A stretch of 64,000 bases of DNA, taken from Dokdonella sp. Its GTDB lineage: Bacteria > Pseudomonadota > Gammaproteobacteria > Xanthomonadales > Rhodanobacteraceae. Under the pieces are notes generated by a model, which saw nothing but the letters and a program-made list of their open reading frames with translations, had not been told where the DNA came from and made no database searches. The position numbers were made by a program, and so were the translations under genes. Shown here in pieces: positions 42,704 to 51,992 of the stretch; positions within the stretch are counted from its first letter, which is position 1, and every line of letters starts with the position of its first letter. Location of the stretch: assembly GCA_016712865.1 (NCBI GenBank), contig JADJQH010000008.1, positions 1,054,001 through 1,118,000 of the forward strand. Reading direction: 5' to 3'.

Positions 42704-43963
42704 ATGCGCAAGGACTTTCCAGTCAAGGCCAGCGATTTGCGGGCGTACAACCGCCTGGCGATGGATGCTGCGCTGGCGGCCACCGACTTGCTCGAAAACC
42801 TGCATCACAATGTGGCGCGGCTGCCGGGTGCGCTCGCCGAGCCCAGCAACGAACCTGCGCCGGGGATTGCCGGTTTCGTGTATCGCGTCATCCGTGGGGC
42901 AACCCGCAAGATCGGCGATGGCATGGATCACGCGTTGCAGCTGCTCAATACCAAGGGCAGCACGGGACAGGTTTACCGGCAGCGCGAGATCCTGGTGGCG
43001 GCGCTCAATGGATTGGTTGGCGATCACCTGCACGAGAGCGGCAATTCGCTGAGCATTCCAATGCGGCTACGGCGCGATGGCGTACCGCTTCAACTTGAAT
43101 CCGAGAGCCTTCGACAGTGCATTCCGTGCGTCAGCGGCAAGCTTGCCGTCTTCGTGCACGGCCTTTGCATGAGCGACCTGCAATGGCGTCGTCGCGACCA
43201 TGATCACGGCGAGGCCCTTGCCAATGCCCTGGGCTACTCGACGTTGTACCTCCACTACAACAGTGGACTGCACATCTCCAGCAATGGCCGCGAGCTTGCC
43301 GAGCAGCTGGAAGCATTGGTCGATGCCTGGCCGGTGCCGCTGGAGCGATTGACCATCATTGGCTACAGCATGGGAGGCCTGCTCGCGCGCAGTGCCTGCG
43401 CACATGCGCGGGAAACCGGGCAGCGCTGGCTCGCCAGCCTGCGCGACATGATCTTCATCGGCACGCCGCACGATGGATCGCCATTGGAGCGTGCCGGAAA
43501 CCGCATCGACCGTGTGCTCGGACGAAGCCCCTATACGGTTGCCTTGTCGCGCCTGGGCAAGATGCGCAGTGCAGGCATCACCGACCTCAGGCATGCCAAC
43601 CTGTGCGACAGCGACTGGCAAGGCCAGGATCGATTCCATTCACGCCGTGGCGTGCGCAAGGCCATGCCGTTGCCTGAAAGTGTGCACTGTCGTGCAATTG
43701 CAGGAACCTTGTCGAAACACCTGCGCTTGTCGGCAACGCGGCTGGCCGGTGATGGATTGGTGCCCGTCTCCAGCGCGCTGGGCAGGCACCCGGACCCCCA
43801 GCGCAATCTCGGGCTGGCAGAGTCCGACTGCATGATCGCCTATGCCAGGAACCATCTGGACCTGCTCGACAGCGCGGAAGTATTCGAGCAGATCCGGGTC
43901 TGGCTTGACGACGCAAGCCCGGGCAGCGGCCTGCGCATCCCGTGGTCAGAGAGTTTCAGCTGA
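42704..43963 (+). CDS. Alpha/beta hydrolase, PGAP1-like esterase
   Basis: A 419-residue hydrolase. The lipase core starts near residue 140: LAVFVHGLCMSDLQW (oxyanion HG), the nucleophile elbow IIGYSMGGLLARSA, FIGTPHDGSPLERAG and a late histidine in YARNHLDLL. It resembles bacterial relatives of GPI-inositol deacylase (PGAP1). About 130 N-terminal helical residues precede it. There is no signal peptide, so it is probably cytosolic. The frame stays open upstream through the REPIN; the ATG at 42704 is the first outside it. It overlaps the convergent peroxiredoxin gene by 8 bases. Confidence 0.8.
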   Translation: MRKDFPVKASDLRAYNRLAMDAALAATDLLENLHHNVARLPGALAEPSNEPAPGIAGFVYRVIRGATRKIGDGMDHALQLLNTKGSTGQVYRQREILVAALNGLVGDHLHESGNSLSIPMRLRRDGVPLQLESESLRQCIPCVSGKLAVFVHGLCMSDLQWRRRDHDHGEALANALGYSTLYLHYNSGLHISSNGRELAEQLEALVDAWPVPLERLTIIGYSMGGLLARSACAHARETGQRWLASLRDMIFIGTPHDGSPLERAGNRIDRVLGRSPYTVALSRLGKMRSAGITDLRHANLCDSDWQGQDRFHSRRGVRKAMPLPESVHCRAIAGTLSKHLRLSATRLAGDGLVPVSSALGRHPDPQRNLGLAESDCMIAYARNHLDLLDSAEVFEQIRVWLDDASPGSGLRIPWSESFS

Positions 43964-44435
43964 TCGCTTCGAGCATCGCCTCGGCACTGGAAACCTTGAA
44001 TTCCCCGGGCGCTTCCACATGCAGAACCTTGACCACGCCATCTTCCGCGTACAGCGCGAAGCGCTTGGCCCGGTTGCCCATGCCGAATGCGCTGGCATCG
44101 AACTTGAGTCCCATGGCATCGGCAAATGCACCGTTGCCATCGGCGAGCATGTGCAATTCCTCGGGCACGTTCTGCTGCTTGCCCCAGGCGCTCATGACGA
44201 ATGCGTCATTGACTGCCATGCACGCGACATCGATGCCCCTGGCCTTGAATTCCCCGAGCTTCTCCACATAGCCCGGCAGGTGCTTTGCCGAGCAGGTTGG
44301 TGTGAACGCCCCCGGCACCGAAAACAGGACCACCTTGCGGCCCTTGAACACTTCATCGGTATTCACCGCCTGCACGCCATCCTTGAGGATGTTGAGGGTG
44401 GACGCCGGAATCTTGTCGCCAATCTGGATGCTCAT
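43956..44435 (-). CDS. Peroxiredoxin, Prx5 type
   Basis: A 159-residue thiol peroxidase that reduces hydrogen peroxide and alkyl hydroperoxides. The peroxidatic site is PGAFTPTCSAKHLPGYV; the Arg-containing segment is MGNRAKRFALYAEDGVV. A possible second cysteine is in VACMAVND; no glutaredoxin domain is attached. The ATG at 44435 matches family starts (SIQIGDKIPA); the frame extends to 44507 without homology. It is divergent from the hsp20 gene. Confidence 0.93.
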   Translation of the reverse strand: MSIQIGDKIPASTLNILKDGVQAVNTDEVFKGRKVVLFSVPGAFTPTCSAKHLPGYVEKLGEFKARGIDVACMAVNDAFVMSAWGKQQNVPEELHMLADGNGAFADAMGLKFDASAFGMGNRAKRFALYAEDGVVKVLHVEAPGEFKVSSAEAMLEAIS

Positions 44436-44583
44436 TGAAATTCCTTGCCGTGGCAGGTTGGGGGACCGACATGATACGGCCATCGCCCGAATGCATGAAG
44501 GAAGCATCTTGAAATCAATGCGCCCATCCCTACCTTGGAACCAACGCGGCCGTGGTGCTGCAATCCGACAAAGGTGCGCTTCA

Positions 44584-45030
44584 ATGAGTATTTCACGTCA
44601 ATCCAGCTGGAACATCGGCAACGGCCTGCAGCGCGACCTGCGCCAGGTTTTCGATCGTTTCATCAATACCGAAGAATCCGATCAGTCGAACGTGGTCACC
44701 AGCCAGTGGGCCCCGCGGGTGGACATTGGCGAGGAAGAAAAGCGCTTCGTGATTCTTGCCGATATCCCGGGCGTGGATCCCAAGGATATCGAGGTGAGCA
44801 TGGACAAGGGCATCCTGACCATCAAGGGTGAGCGCAGTACCCAGGCATCGTTCGAGAACGGCAAGTTCACGCGCCTGGAACGTTCGCAAGGCTCCTTCTA
44901 CCGCCGCTTTGCATTGCCCGACAGCGCGGATGCCGATCACATCAGTGCTTCGGGCAAGCACGGCGTCCTCGAAATTTCCATTCCCAAGAAGCCGGAAACG
45001 ACTCCGCGCCGGATCTCCATCAACGCCTGA
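44584..45030 (+). CDS. Small heat-shock protein Hsp20
   Basis: An ATP-independent holdase of 148 residues. The alpha-crystallin domain spans about 40-140: WAPRVDIGEEEKRFVILADI, PGVDPKDIEVSMDKGILTIK and GVLEISIPKK, then a short tail PRRISINA that holds an I-x-I-type end. The ATG at 44584 follows ordinary leader DNA. No convincing heat-shock sigma-32 promoter was found. cbpA, another chaperone gene, follows after a terminator-like hairpin. Confidence 0.93.
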   Translation: MSISRQSSWNIGNGLQRDLRQVFDRFINTEESDQSNVVTSQWAPRVDIGEEEKRFVILADIPGVDPKDIEVSMDKGILTIKGERSTQASFENGKFTRLERSQGSFYRRFALPDSADADHISASGKHGVLEISIPKKPETTPRRISINA

Positions 45031-45057
45031 CCTGCGCAAGCCGGTTTCGGTCCACGG

Positions 45058-45085
45058 GCCCGCGACGGTTAGAATCGTTGCGGGC
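45058..45085 (+). terminator. Terminator-like hairpin after hsp20
   Basis: GCCCGCGACG pairs with CGTTGCGGGC (9 of 10) around an 8-base loop, followed by CTTTCTACTTTT. It is also possible that TAGAAT in the loop (45070-45075) is the -10 of the next gene. Confidence 0.5.
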
Positions 45086-45111
45086 CTTTCTACTTTTCAG
45101 ATGGATGGGGC

Positions 45112-46011
45112 ATGCAGTTCAAGGATTACTACGACGCACTCGGAGTGAAACCTGACGCCAGTGATGCGGAGATCAAGCGCGCCTATCGCAAGCTGGCGCG
45201 CAAGTACCATCCGGATGTCAGCAAGGAGTCCGGCGCCGAGGAAAAAATCAAGGCGGTCAATGAAGCATACGAAGCCCTGAAGGATCCGGAGCGGCGTCGT
45301 GAGTACGATCAGCTGCGCGCCGGCGGGTACCGGGCCGGTGACGAGTTCAGGCCGCCGCCGAACTGGCAAGGAAGGCATGGCGGCGCTGCGGGTGATGGTG
45401 GTTTCGGTGATGCCGATTTCAGCGACTTCTTCGAGTCCTTGTTTGGCCGGGGAGCCGGGCCACGATCACGCGGTGGACCCCGGCGCGGCAGCGATGTGCA
45501 GGCGCGCATCCAGATCGACATCAAGTCTGCATTTGCGGGCAGCCGCGAGCGCATCACCTTGCGCGACCCGGCCCAGGGAGAGCGGACGCTCGAAGTGAAG
45601 ATTCCTGCCGGCATCGAACCGGGTCGGCAGATTCGCTTGAACGGTCAAGGCAATCCGGGCGCCGCCGGTGGGCCTGCCGGTGACCTGCTGCTCGAAGTGG
45701 CGTTTCACGATGATCCGCGATTCCGCCTGGACGGACGCAACATCGTCTGCGTACTCCCGGTAAGTCCATGGGAAGCTGCACTGGGGGCAACGGTGACGGT
45801 GCCGACATTGGCCGGAGAAGTGGAATTGCGCGTGCCGCCAGGTTCCGACAGCGGGCGCAAGTTGCGCTTGCGCGGTCGTGGTTGGCCAGGCAAGGAGACG
45901 GGCGACCAGATCGTGGTGCTGGAGGTTCACGCTCCTGCCGCGGAAACTGACGAACAGAAGAAGGTCTACGAGTCCATGGCCAAGGTGTTCGCGTTCAACC
46001 CGCGCACGTGA
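45112..46011 (+). CDS. cbpA: Curved DNA-binding protein / DnaJ-like co-chaperone
   Basis: A 299-residue Hsp40 co-chaperone without the zinc-finger region, so type II like CbpA. The J domain has YYDALGVKPDASDAEIKRAY and the HPD triad in KYHPDVSKE. A glycine-rich stretch follows (about 70-125). The C-terminal substrate-binding domains include LEVKIPAGIEPGRQIRLNGQ and VELRVPPGSDSGRKLRLRG. E. coli CbpA stimulates DnaK and also binds curved DNA. It lies directly downstream of hsp20. Confidence 0.9.
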   Translation: MQFKDYYDALGVKPDASDAEIKRAYRKLARKYHPDVSKESGAEEKIKAVNEAYEALKDPERRREYDQLRAGGYRAGDEFRPPPNWQGRHGGAAGDGGFGDADFSDFFESLFGRGAGPRSRGGPRRGSDVQARIQIDIKSAFAGSRERITLRDPAQGERTLEVKIPAGIEPGRQIRLNGQGNPGAAGGPAGDLLLEVAFHDDPRFRLDGRNIVCVLPVSPWEAALGATVTVPTLAGEVELRVPPGSDSGRKLRLRGRGWPGKETGDQIVVLEVHAPAAETDEQKKVYESMAKVFAFNPRT

Positions 46012-46063
46012 GCATCGGTTTTGCCAGGCAAATACCGCGAATGAGCCCAGGGGGAATGACTTC

Positions 46064-46522
46064 ATGAGCATGCAGGACGATCTTGATCTGGGCGATTTGT
46101 CCGCAGTGATCAGCGCCATGTACGCGATGATTTCGGGGCCGGCAGGTCCCCGCGACTGGTCCGTGCAGGAGCGGATCTTCCATCCGCAGGCGCGCCAAAT
46201 GCGCACGGGAGTCGATCAGGATGGCAAGCCGTGGATCAAGATCATGAGCCTGGATGAATATGTTGCCGATACCCGGGAATTCTTCGCGGCAAATGATTTC
46301 TTCGAAATCGAGATTGGCCGCAGCGTGCTCGAGTTTGGCAACATTGCCCATGCCTGGAGCGCGTATGAGGCACGCCGATCACTCGCTGACGCCAAGCCCG
46401 AGCGGCGCGGGGTGAATTCGATCCAGCTTTACCGCAACGAACGAGGTCAATGGCAGATCATGTCGATGATCTGGGACAACGAACGGGCGGGATTGCGCCT
46501 GCCGCCGAATGCGGCCACTTGA
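46064..46522 (+). CDS. NTF2-like (SnoaL-type) hypothetical protein
   Basis: A 152-residue protein with the cone-shaped NTF2-like pattern: an N-terminal helix (DLSAVISAMYAMISGPAGPR), WSVQERIFHPQARQM, DEYVADTREFF, AHAWSAYEARR and GVNSIQLYRNERGQWQIMSM. No catalytic set is evident, so it may bind a small ligand or be an enzyme of unknown substrate. The ATG at 46064 has AGGGGGA 9 bases before it. It is probably cotranscribed with cbpA (52-base gap). Confidence 0.72.
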   Translation: MSMQDDLDLGDLSAVISAMYAMISGPAGPRDWSVQERIFHPQARQMRTGVDQDGKPWIKIMSLDEYVADTREFFAANDFFEIEIGRSVLEFGNIAHAWSAYEARRSLADAKPERRGVNSIQLYRNERGQWQIMSMIWDNERAGLRLPPNAAT

Positions 46523-46568
46523 TCAGAGTTGCCTTGAATGGCAACGCAGGCGCTATTTCGCAACCTGT
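46518..46568. repeat. Remnant of dispersed repeats
   Basis: ATCAGAGTTGCC (about 46522-46533) resembles the inner part of the CTAGGGAA-type ends. GAATGGCAACGCAGGCGCTA and CAACCTGTCA resemble the end of family A. The remnant fills the 45-base gap between two convergent stops. The match is partial. Confidence 0.4.
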
Positions 46569-46936
46569 CAGCTGCGCGGCATGTACTCGTTGATGGCCTT
46601 GACCAGTTCGTCTTCGTCGACGGGCTTGGTCACATAAGTCTTGGCGCCTTGGCGCATGCCCCAAACGCGGTCGGTTTCCTGGTCCTTGGTGGTGACCAGG
46701 ATGATCGGGATATGGCTGGTCTTGGGATCCTTGGCGAGGGTCCGGGTTGCCTGGAAGCCGTTCAAGTTGGGCATCACCACATCCATCAGGATGAGGTCGG
46801 GCAATTCGCGCTTGGCCACTTCGACGCCTGCCGAACCGTCTTCCGCGGTGATGACTTCATGGCCGAGCTTTTCGGCTATGCGCTTCAAGCCGATCAGCTG
46901 CGAAGGCGAATCATCGACGATCAATACTCGAGCCAT
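46568..46936 (-). CDS. pilH: Single-domain response regulator, PilH-like
   Basis: A 122-residue CheY-like receiver. The acid pocket is VLIVDDSPSQ, phospho-acceptor Asp is in LILMDVVMPNLNG, Thr in ILVTTKDQETD and the Lys in YVTKPVDEDEL. The sequence is closest to PilH, which with PilG tunes type IV pilus twitching through the Pil-Chp pathway. Other pil genes are not adjacent, so the symbol rests on sequence resemblance alone. Confidence 0.82.
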   Translation of the reverse strand: MARVLIVDDSPSQLIGLKRIAEKLGHEVITAEDGSAGVEVAKRELPDLILMDVVMPNLNGFQATRTLAKDPKTSHIPIILVTTKDQETDRVWGMRQGAKTYVTKPVDEDELVKAINEYMPRS

Positions 46937-47016
46937 AGTGTGTTCCGAAGTCCCCTGGGTGCCGGTTGGCCTGGGTCATTCTAGCGATGAGTGCAGCGCG
47001 CGACCAGCCAAGCGGA

Positions 47017-48009
47017 TCAACCGACGCGAACCAGGGTCCGACCGAAGGATCCGGCATTGAGCATGGTTTCAAAAACGGGCATAAGTTCGTCGAACGCAAG
47101 CTCTTTGGTGGCGATCTTCTCCAGATTCCGCGGTTTCCAGTCTGACGCCAAGTGTTGCCAGATGAGTTCGCGAATCTCGCGCGCCGTGCCGGCCGAGGCG
47201 ATTCCAAGCAGGCTGACGCCGCGGATGATGAAGGGCATGACCGTGGTGGCCAATTCGACGCCGCCGGCATTGCCGCAGATCGCGATGTTTCCGTACGGTT
47301 TGATGACACGACTCAGCCCAGCCAGCATGTCGCCGCCGACGTTGTCGATGGCTCCCGCCCAGTGTGCAGCCTCCAACGGGCGCTGGCCCCAGTACAACTC
47401 CTTGCGGGCGATGCACTGTTTCGCGCCAAGATCGATCAGGAAATCAAACTGGTCCACCTTGCCGGTAATTGCATGCACGCTGTAGCCGGCGCGGCTGAGC
47501 ATGTCGATGGCGAGCATGCCCACGCCACCTGTGGCCCCGGTCACCACGATCGGGCCCTGGTCAGGCGTCTGTCCGTTCTGCTGCATGCGATAAAGGGCGA
47601 GGGCGGCAGTAAACCCGGCGGTGCCGAGCACCATCGATTCGCGCAGGCTCAATCCCTGCGGCAGCGCAATGGCCCATTTCGATTCGAGCCGGATGTATTC
47701 CGCATAGCCGCCATCGCGGGTTTCCGACAGGCCGCAGCCGGTGCACAGCACGGCGTCGCCTTCCTTGAAGGCTGGGTCGCTGGATTCGCTGACATAACCG
47801 GCCACATCGATACCGGCGTTGAGCGGAAAGCGCCGCAGGATCTTGCCCTTGCCGGTACCGGCTAGCGCATCCTTGTAATTGACCGACGAGAACGCAACCT
47901 TGACCAGGATTTCACCCGGCGTGAGTTCACTTGCGGCCATCTCCTCGATGCCGGCGCGGTAGCCCTTTTCGTCATTGCGAACGCGCAGGGCGCGGAAGTT
48001 CTGGTTCAT
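47017..48009 (-). CDS. acuI: Acrylyl-CoA reductase family, AcuI/YhdH
   Basis: A zinc-free MDR-family oxidoreductase of 330 residues that reduces acryloyl-CoA to propionyl-CoA with NADPH. Features: VAFSSVNYKDALAGTGKGKI, GIDVAGYV, the Rossmann motif VTGATGGVGMLAIDML and DNVGGDMLAGLSRV, GVSLLGI near the end. The family is generally detoxifying in organisms without DMSP metabolism. A GIY-YIG gene follows 53 bases... on the other side, transcribed towards the repeats and in the same direction. Confidence 0.9.
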   Translation of the reverse strand: MNQNFRALRVRNDEKGYRAGIEEMAASELTPGEILVKVAFSSVNYKDALAGTGKGKILRRFPLNAGIDVAGYVSESSDPAFKEGDAVLCTGCGLSETRDGGYAEYIRLESKWAIALPQGLSLRESMVLGTAGFTAALALYRMQQNGQTPDQGPIVVTGATGGVGMLAIDMLSRAGYSVHAITGKVDQFDFLIDLGAKQCIARKELYWGQRPLEAAHWAGAIDNVGGDMLAGLSRVIKPYGNIAICGNAGGVELATTVMPFIIRGVSLLGIASAGTAREIRELIWQHLASDWKPRNLEKIATKELAFDELMPVFETMLNAGSFGRTLVRVG

Positions 48010-48061
48010 GGTTCATTGCTCATTGCTTTGATTTGCGTCTCTTGGGTGGGGCAGCATGGCG

Positions 48062-48382
48062 TTACGGCTGCACAAGGAGGTGCTGGTAGAGATCCTGCCA
48101 ATCCGGGTTGGATGTCTCGATCAATTCCAGCTTCCAGGCGCGCCGCCATTCCTTGATGGCTTTTTCGCGCGTTATGGCCGATGCCATTGCTTCGTGCTGC
48201 TCGAACCAGACCAGATCATGGACGCAATACTTCCTGGTGAATCCGGGAACAATGTTGTGCTTGTGTTCCCAAACACGCTTTGCGAGATCGGAGGTTACGC
48301 CGACGTAGAGGGTTCCGCGCATCTTGTTGGCCAAGATATAGACACACGGTGCGCGCTCGCGCATTGCCAAAATTCTCGTCAT
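48062..48382 (-). CDS. GIY-YIG nuclease family protein
   Basis: A 106-residue stand-alone GIY-YIG domain: CVYILANKMRGTLYVGVTSD (VYI ... YVG), LAKRVWEHK and the Glu-bearing ITREKAIKEWRRAWKLELIE, then the family tail NPDWQDLY. The first ATG (48382) lies inside GTCATCCCGG, the first bases of the family B palindrome. A second ATG at 48364 would free the gene from the repeat. The repeat follows at once (48378-48482) and long tandem copies extend to lpdA. It is a different subgroup from the GIY-YIG domain at 27944. Function is unknown. Confidence 0.85.
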   Translation of the reverse strand: MTRILAMRERAPCVYILANKMRGTLYVGVTSDLAKRVWEHKHNIVPGFTRKYCVHDLVWFEQHEAMASAITREKAIKEWRRAWKLELIETSNPDWQDLYQHLLVQP

Positions 48383-48482
48383 CCCGGCGAAAGCCGGGAT
48401 CCATTCTGGAGGGTAGCAGAATCAAGGTGGATCCCGGCTTGACCAGCCCTTCGGCTGTTGTAAAGCGCTTCGCCGGGATGAC
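48378..48482. repeat. Family B palindromic repeat next to the GIY-YIG gene
   Basis: GTCATCCCGGCGAAAGCCGG at the left mirrors CGCCGGGATGAC at the right. Inside are GATCCCGGCTTGACCAGCCC and TCGGCTGTTGTAAAGCGCTT. Reverse-complemented, it is homologous to 12178-12298. Its first five bases supply the start codon of the GIY-YIG frame. Confidence 0.9.
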
Positions 48483-48534
48483 GGCAACTGACGGGATGAG
48501 TCGAGAACGTGTTGGATTCTCGATCACTGGTCTT

Positions 48535-49014
48535 CCATGGCCTGTCCGGGATGAGTCCCTCCTGGACTCAATTCGCCCATCTCGTCATCCCGGCGGAAGC
48601 CGGGATCCATTTCGGTGAATGGAAAAATCAGGAGGTGTCCCGGCTTTCGCCGGGATGACGGCAAAAGACTTCCGGATACGTTACGGGCGCAGGTGCGAGA
48701 AGACACTGGATCCCGGATCATCAGCCATCCATGGCCTGTCCGGGATGAGTCCCTCCTGGTCTCAATTCGCCCTTCTCGTCATCCCGGCGCAAGCCGGGAT
48801 CCATCTTGGAGAGTGGCGTAATCAGAATGGGTCCCGGCTTGCGCCGGGACGACGGCAAAAGACTTCCGGATACGTTACGGGCGCAGGTGCGAGAAGACAC
48901 TGGATCCCGGATCATCGACCATCCATGGCCTGTCCGGGATGAGTCCATCGCGAATTTGCTGGATTCCGGATCATCGACCATCCATGGCCTGTCCGGGATG
49001 AGTCCCTCCTGGAC
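48535..49014. repeat. Tandem 194-bp repeats with embedded family B palindromes
   Basis: CCATGGCCTGTCCGGGATGA recurs at 48535, 48729, 48923 and 48982, so the period is 194, 194 and 59 bases. Each 194-bp unit holds GTCATCCCGGCG-type and GTCCCGGCTT-type half palindromes plus GACTTCCGGATACGTTACGG. A small hairpin GAGTCC-CTCCT-GGACTC ends the first and last units. The 632-base gap 48383-49014 contains nothing else; no gene is seen. Confidence 0.92.
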
Positions 49015-50448
<1,434 letters not shown>

Positions 50449-50451
50449 TCA

Positions 50452-50730
50452 CAACGGGAATGGGGAATAGGGAATGGGGAATTGGTCAAGCGGGAAATCG
50501 CAGAATGGAAATCGTGAATCGATCAGCAGAATTCGCGAACATGGAATGGCAAATCAACGGCTGGGAGCGCGCTTCGCTTCATGCGTCGGGTTCTTGAGCT
50601 TTGGCTTTCGCCATTGACGACTCCCGATTCCCAACTCTCGTTTCCCGGCTTCCAAGCGATTCCCGATTCCCTGTTCTCGCTTCCCGGCTCCAACCAATTC
50701 TCGATTCCCCATTCTCCATTCCCGGCTTTA
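50452..50730. repeat. GGGAATGGGGAAT / ATTCCCCATTCTC repeat spacer
   Basis: The left edge (50457-50485) has GGGAATGGGGAATAGGGAAT and the right part (50620-50730) the complementary ATTCCC motifs, so the spacer can fold back on itself. No gene is seen in this 291-base gap between sucB and lpdA. Similar motifs border guaA. Confidence 0.7.
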
Positions 50731-51936
50731 TCACAGGCCGAGAAGCATGCGCTGCGGATTCTCCAGCTGGTTCTTGATGTCGACGAGGAACAACACCGCG
50801 TCCTTGCCGTCGATGATGCGGTGGTCGTAGCTGATGGCTACATACATCATCGGCGCGGCAACAATCTGGCCATCCTCGACCACGGCGCGTTCCTTGATCG
50901 TGTGCATGCCGAGGATCGCGCTCTGCGGTGGATTGACGATCGGTGTCGAAAACAGTGAGCCGAAGGTGCCGCCGTTGGTGACGGTAAAGGTGCCGCCTTG
51001 CAGCTCTTCGATGGTAAGGCCGCCTTCGCGCGAGCGCTTGGCAAAGTCCATGATCGCCTTCTCGATGTCGGCAAAGCTCATGTTTTGCGCGTCGCGCAGC
51101 ACCGGCGTGACCAGGCCGCGATCAGTGGATACCGCCACCGAGATGTCCTGGTAGCCGTGGTAGATCACGTCGTTGCCATCGACCGATGCGTTCACGATCG
51201 GGTGGCGCTTGAGTGCTTCTGCGGCAGCCTTGACGAAGAAGCTCATGTAGCCAAGCTTGATGCCGTGGGTCTTTTCGAACTGCTCGCCCAACTGCTTGCG
51301 CATTTGCGCAACCTTGGCCAGGTTGATCTCGTTGAACGAAGTCAGCATGGCAATCGAATTCTTCGACTGCATCAGGCGTTCGGCAATCTTGGCGCGCATG
51401 CGGGTCATCGGCACGCGTTCCTCCGGGCGGCTGCCCGGCGTTGGTGCCGCGGAAGCCTTGGCCGGCGCTGATGTCGGCGCTTTTGCGTAGTTGACCAGGT
51501 CTTCCTTGGTCACCCGACCACCGCGCCCACTTGCGCTGACCTGGCTCGGGTCGATTTTTTCCTCGACGGCCACGCGACGGCCTGCCGGAGAGAGTTCATT
51601 CACGGAAGCTGCCGCGGATGCTGCGGCGGACTTGTCCGCAGGCTTCGCGCTGGCCGCAGGCGCTGCGGGTTTCGCTGCGCTCGACGTACTTGCTGCTGCA
51701 CCTTCCTCGATCACGCCGAGGATCGCGCCGCTGGTCACCGTGGCGCCGGTTTCGGCATTGATCGACTTGAGCACGCCATCGGCAGGCGCCGGTACCTCCA
51801 GCACGACCTTGTCGGTTTCCAGATCGACCAGGTTTTCATCGCGCTTGACCGCGTCACCGGGCTTCTTGTGCCAGGTCGCAATGGTTGCGTCGGAGACGGA
51901 TTCGGGGAGAACCGGAACTTTGATCTCAAGGCTCAT
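50731..51936 (-). CDS. sucB: Dihydrolipoamide succinyltransferase (E2)
   Basis: The 401-residue core enzyme of 2-oxoglutarate dehydrogenase that transfers succinyl from lipoamide to CoA. An N-terminal lipoyl domain has the modified lysine in [17 protein letters not shown]. An Ala/Pro linker follows (about 80-110), then the E1/E3-binding domain ([20 protein letters not shown]) and the catalytic domain ending [16 protein letters not shown] with the His and Asp. It is 56 bases downstream of sucA. The repeat spacer follows. Confidence 0.96.
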   Translation of the reverse strand: MSLEIKVPVLPESVSDATIATWHKKPGDAVKRDENLVDLETDKVVLEVPAPADGVLKSINAETGATVTSGAILGVIEEGAAASTSSAAKPAAPAASAKPADKSAAASAAASVNELSPAGRRVAVEEKIDPSQVSASGRGGRVTKEDLVNYAKAPTSAPAKASAAPTPGSRPEERVPMTRMRAKIAERLMQSKNSIAMLTSFNEINLAKVAQMRKQLGEQFEKTHGIKLGYMSFFVKAAAEALKRHPIVNASVDGNDVIYHGYQDISVAVSTDRGLVTPVLRDAQNMSFADIEKAIMDFAKRSREGGLTIEELQGGTFTVTNGGTFGSLFSTPIVNPPQSAILGMHTIKERAVVEDGQIVAAPMMYVAISYDHRIIDGKDAVLFLVDIKNQLENPQRMLLGL

Positions 51937-51992
51937 GGAGGGTGTCCTGATGCGGCGTCAATGCGATTCGGGTGAGGGAGTGATTCAGTGGA

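Noticed and set aside
44508-44530. CTTGAAA ... CCCAT near hsp20 as a sigma-32 promoter
   Set aside because: The spacer is about 8 bases, while 11-16 are needed, so it is unlikely to work as a heat-shock promoter.
48535-49014. Tandem repeats considered as an origin or a CRISPR
   Set aside because: The units are 194 bases with embedded palindromes found at other loci. There are no DnaA-box clusters, no unique spacers and no associated genes.
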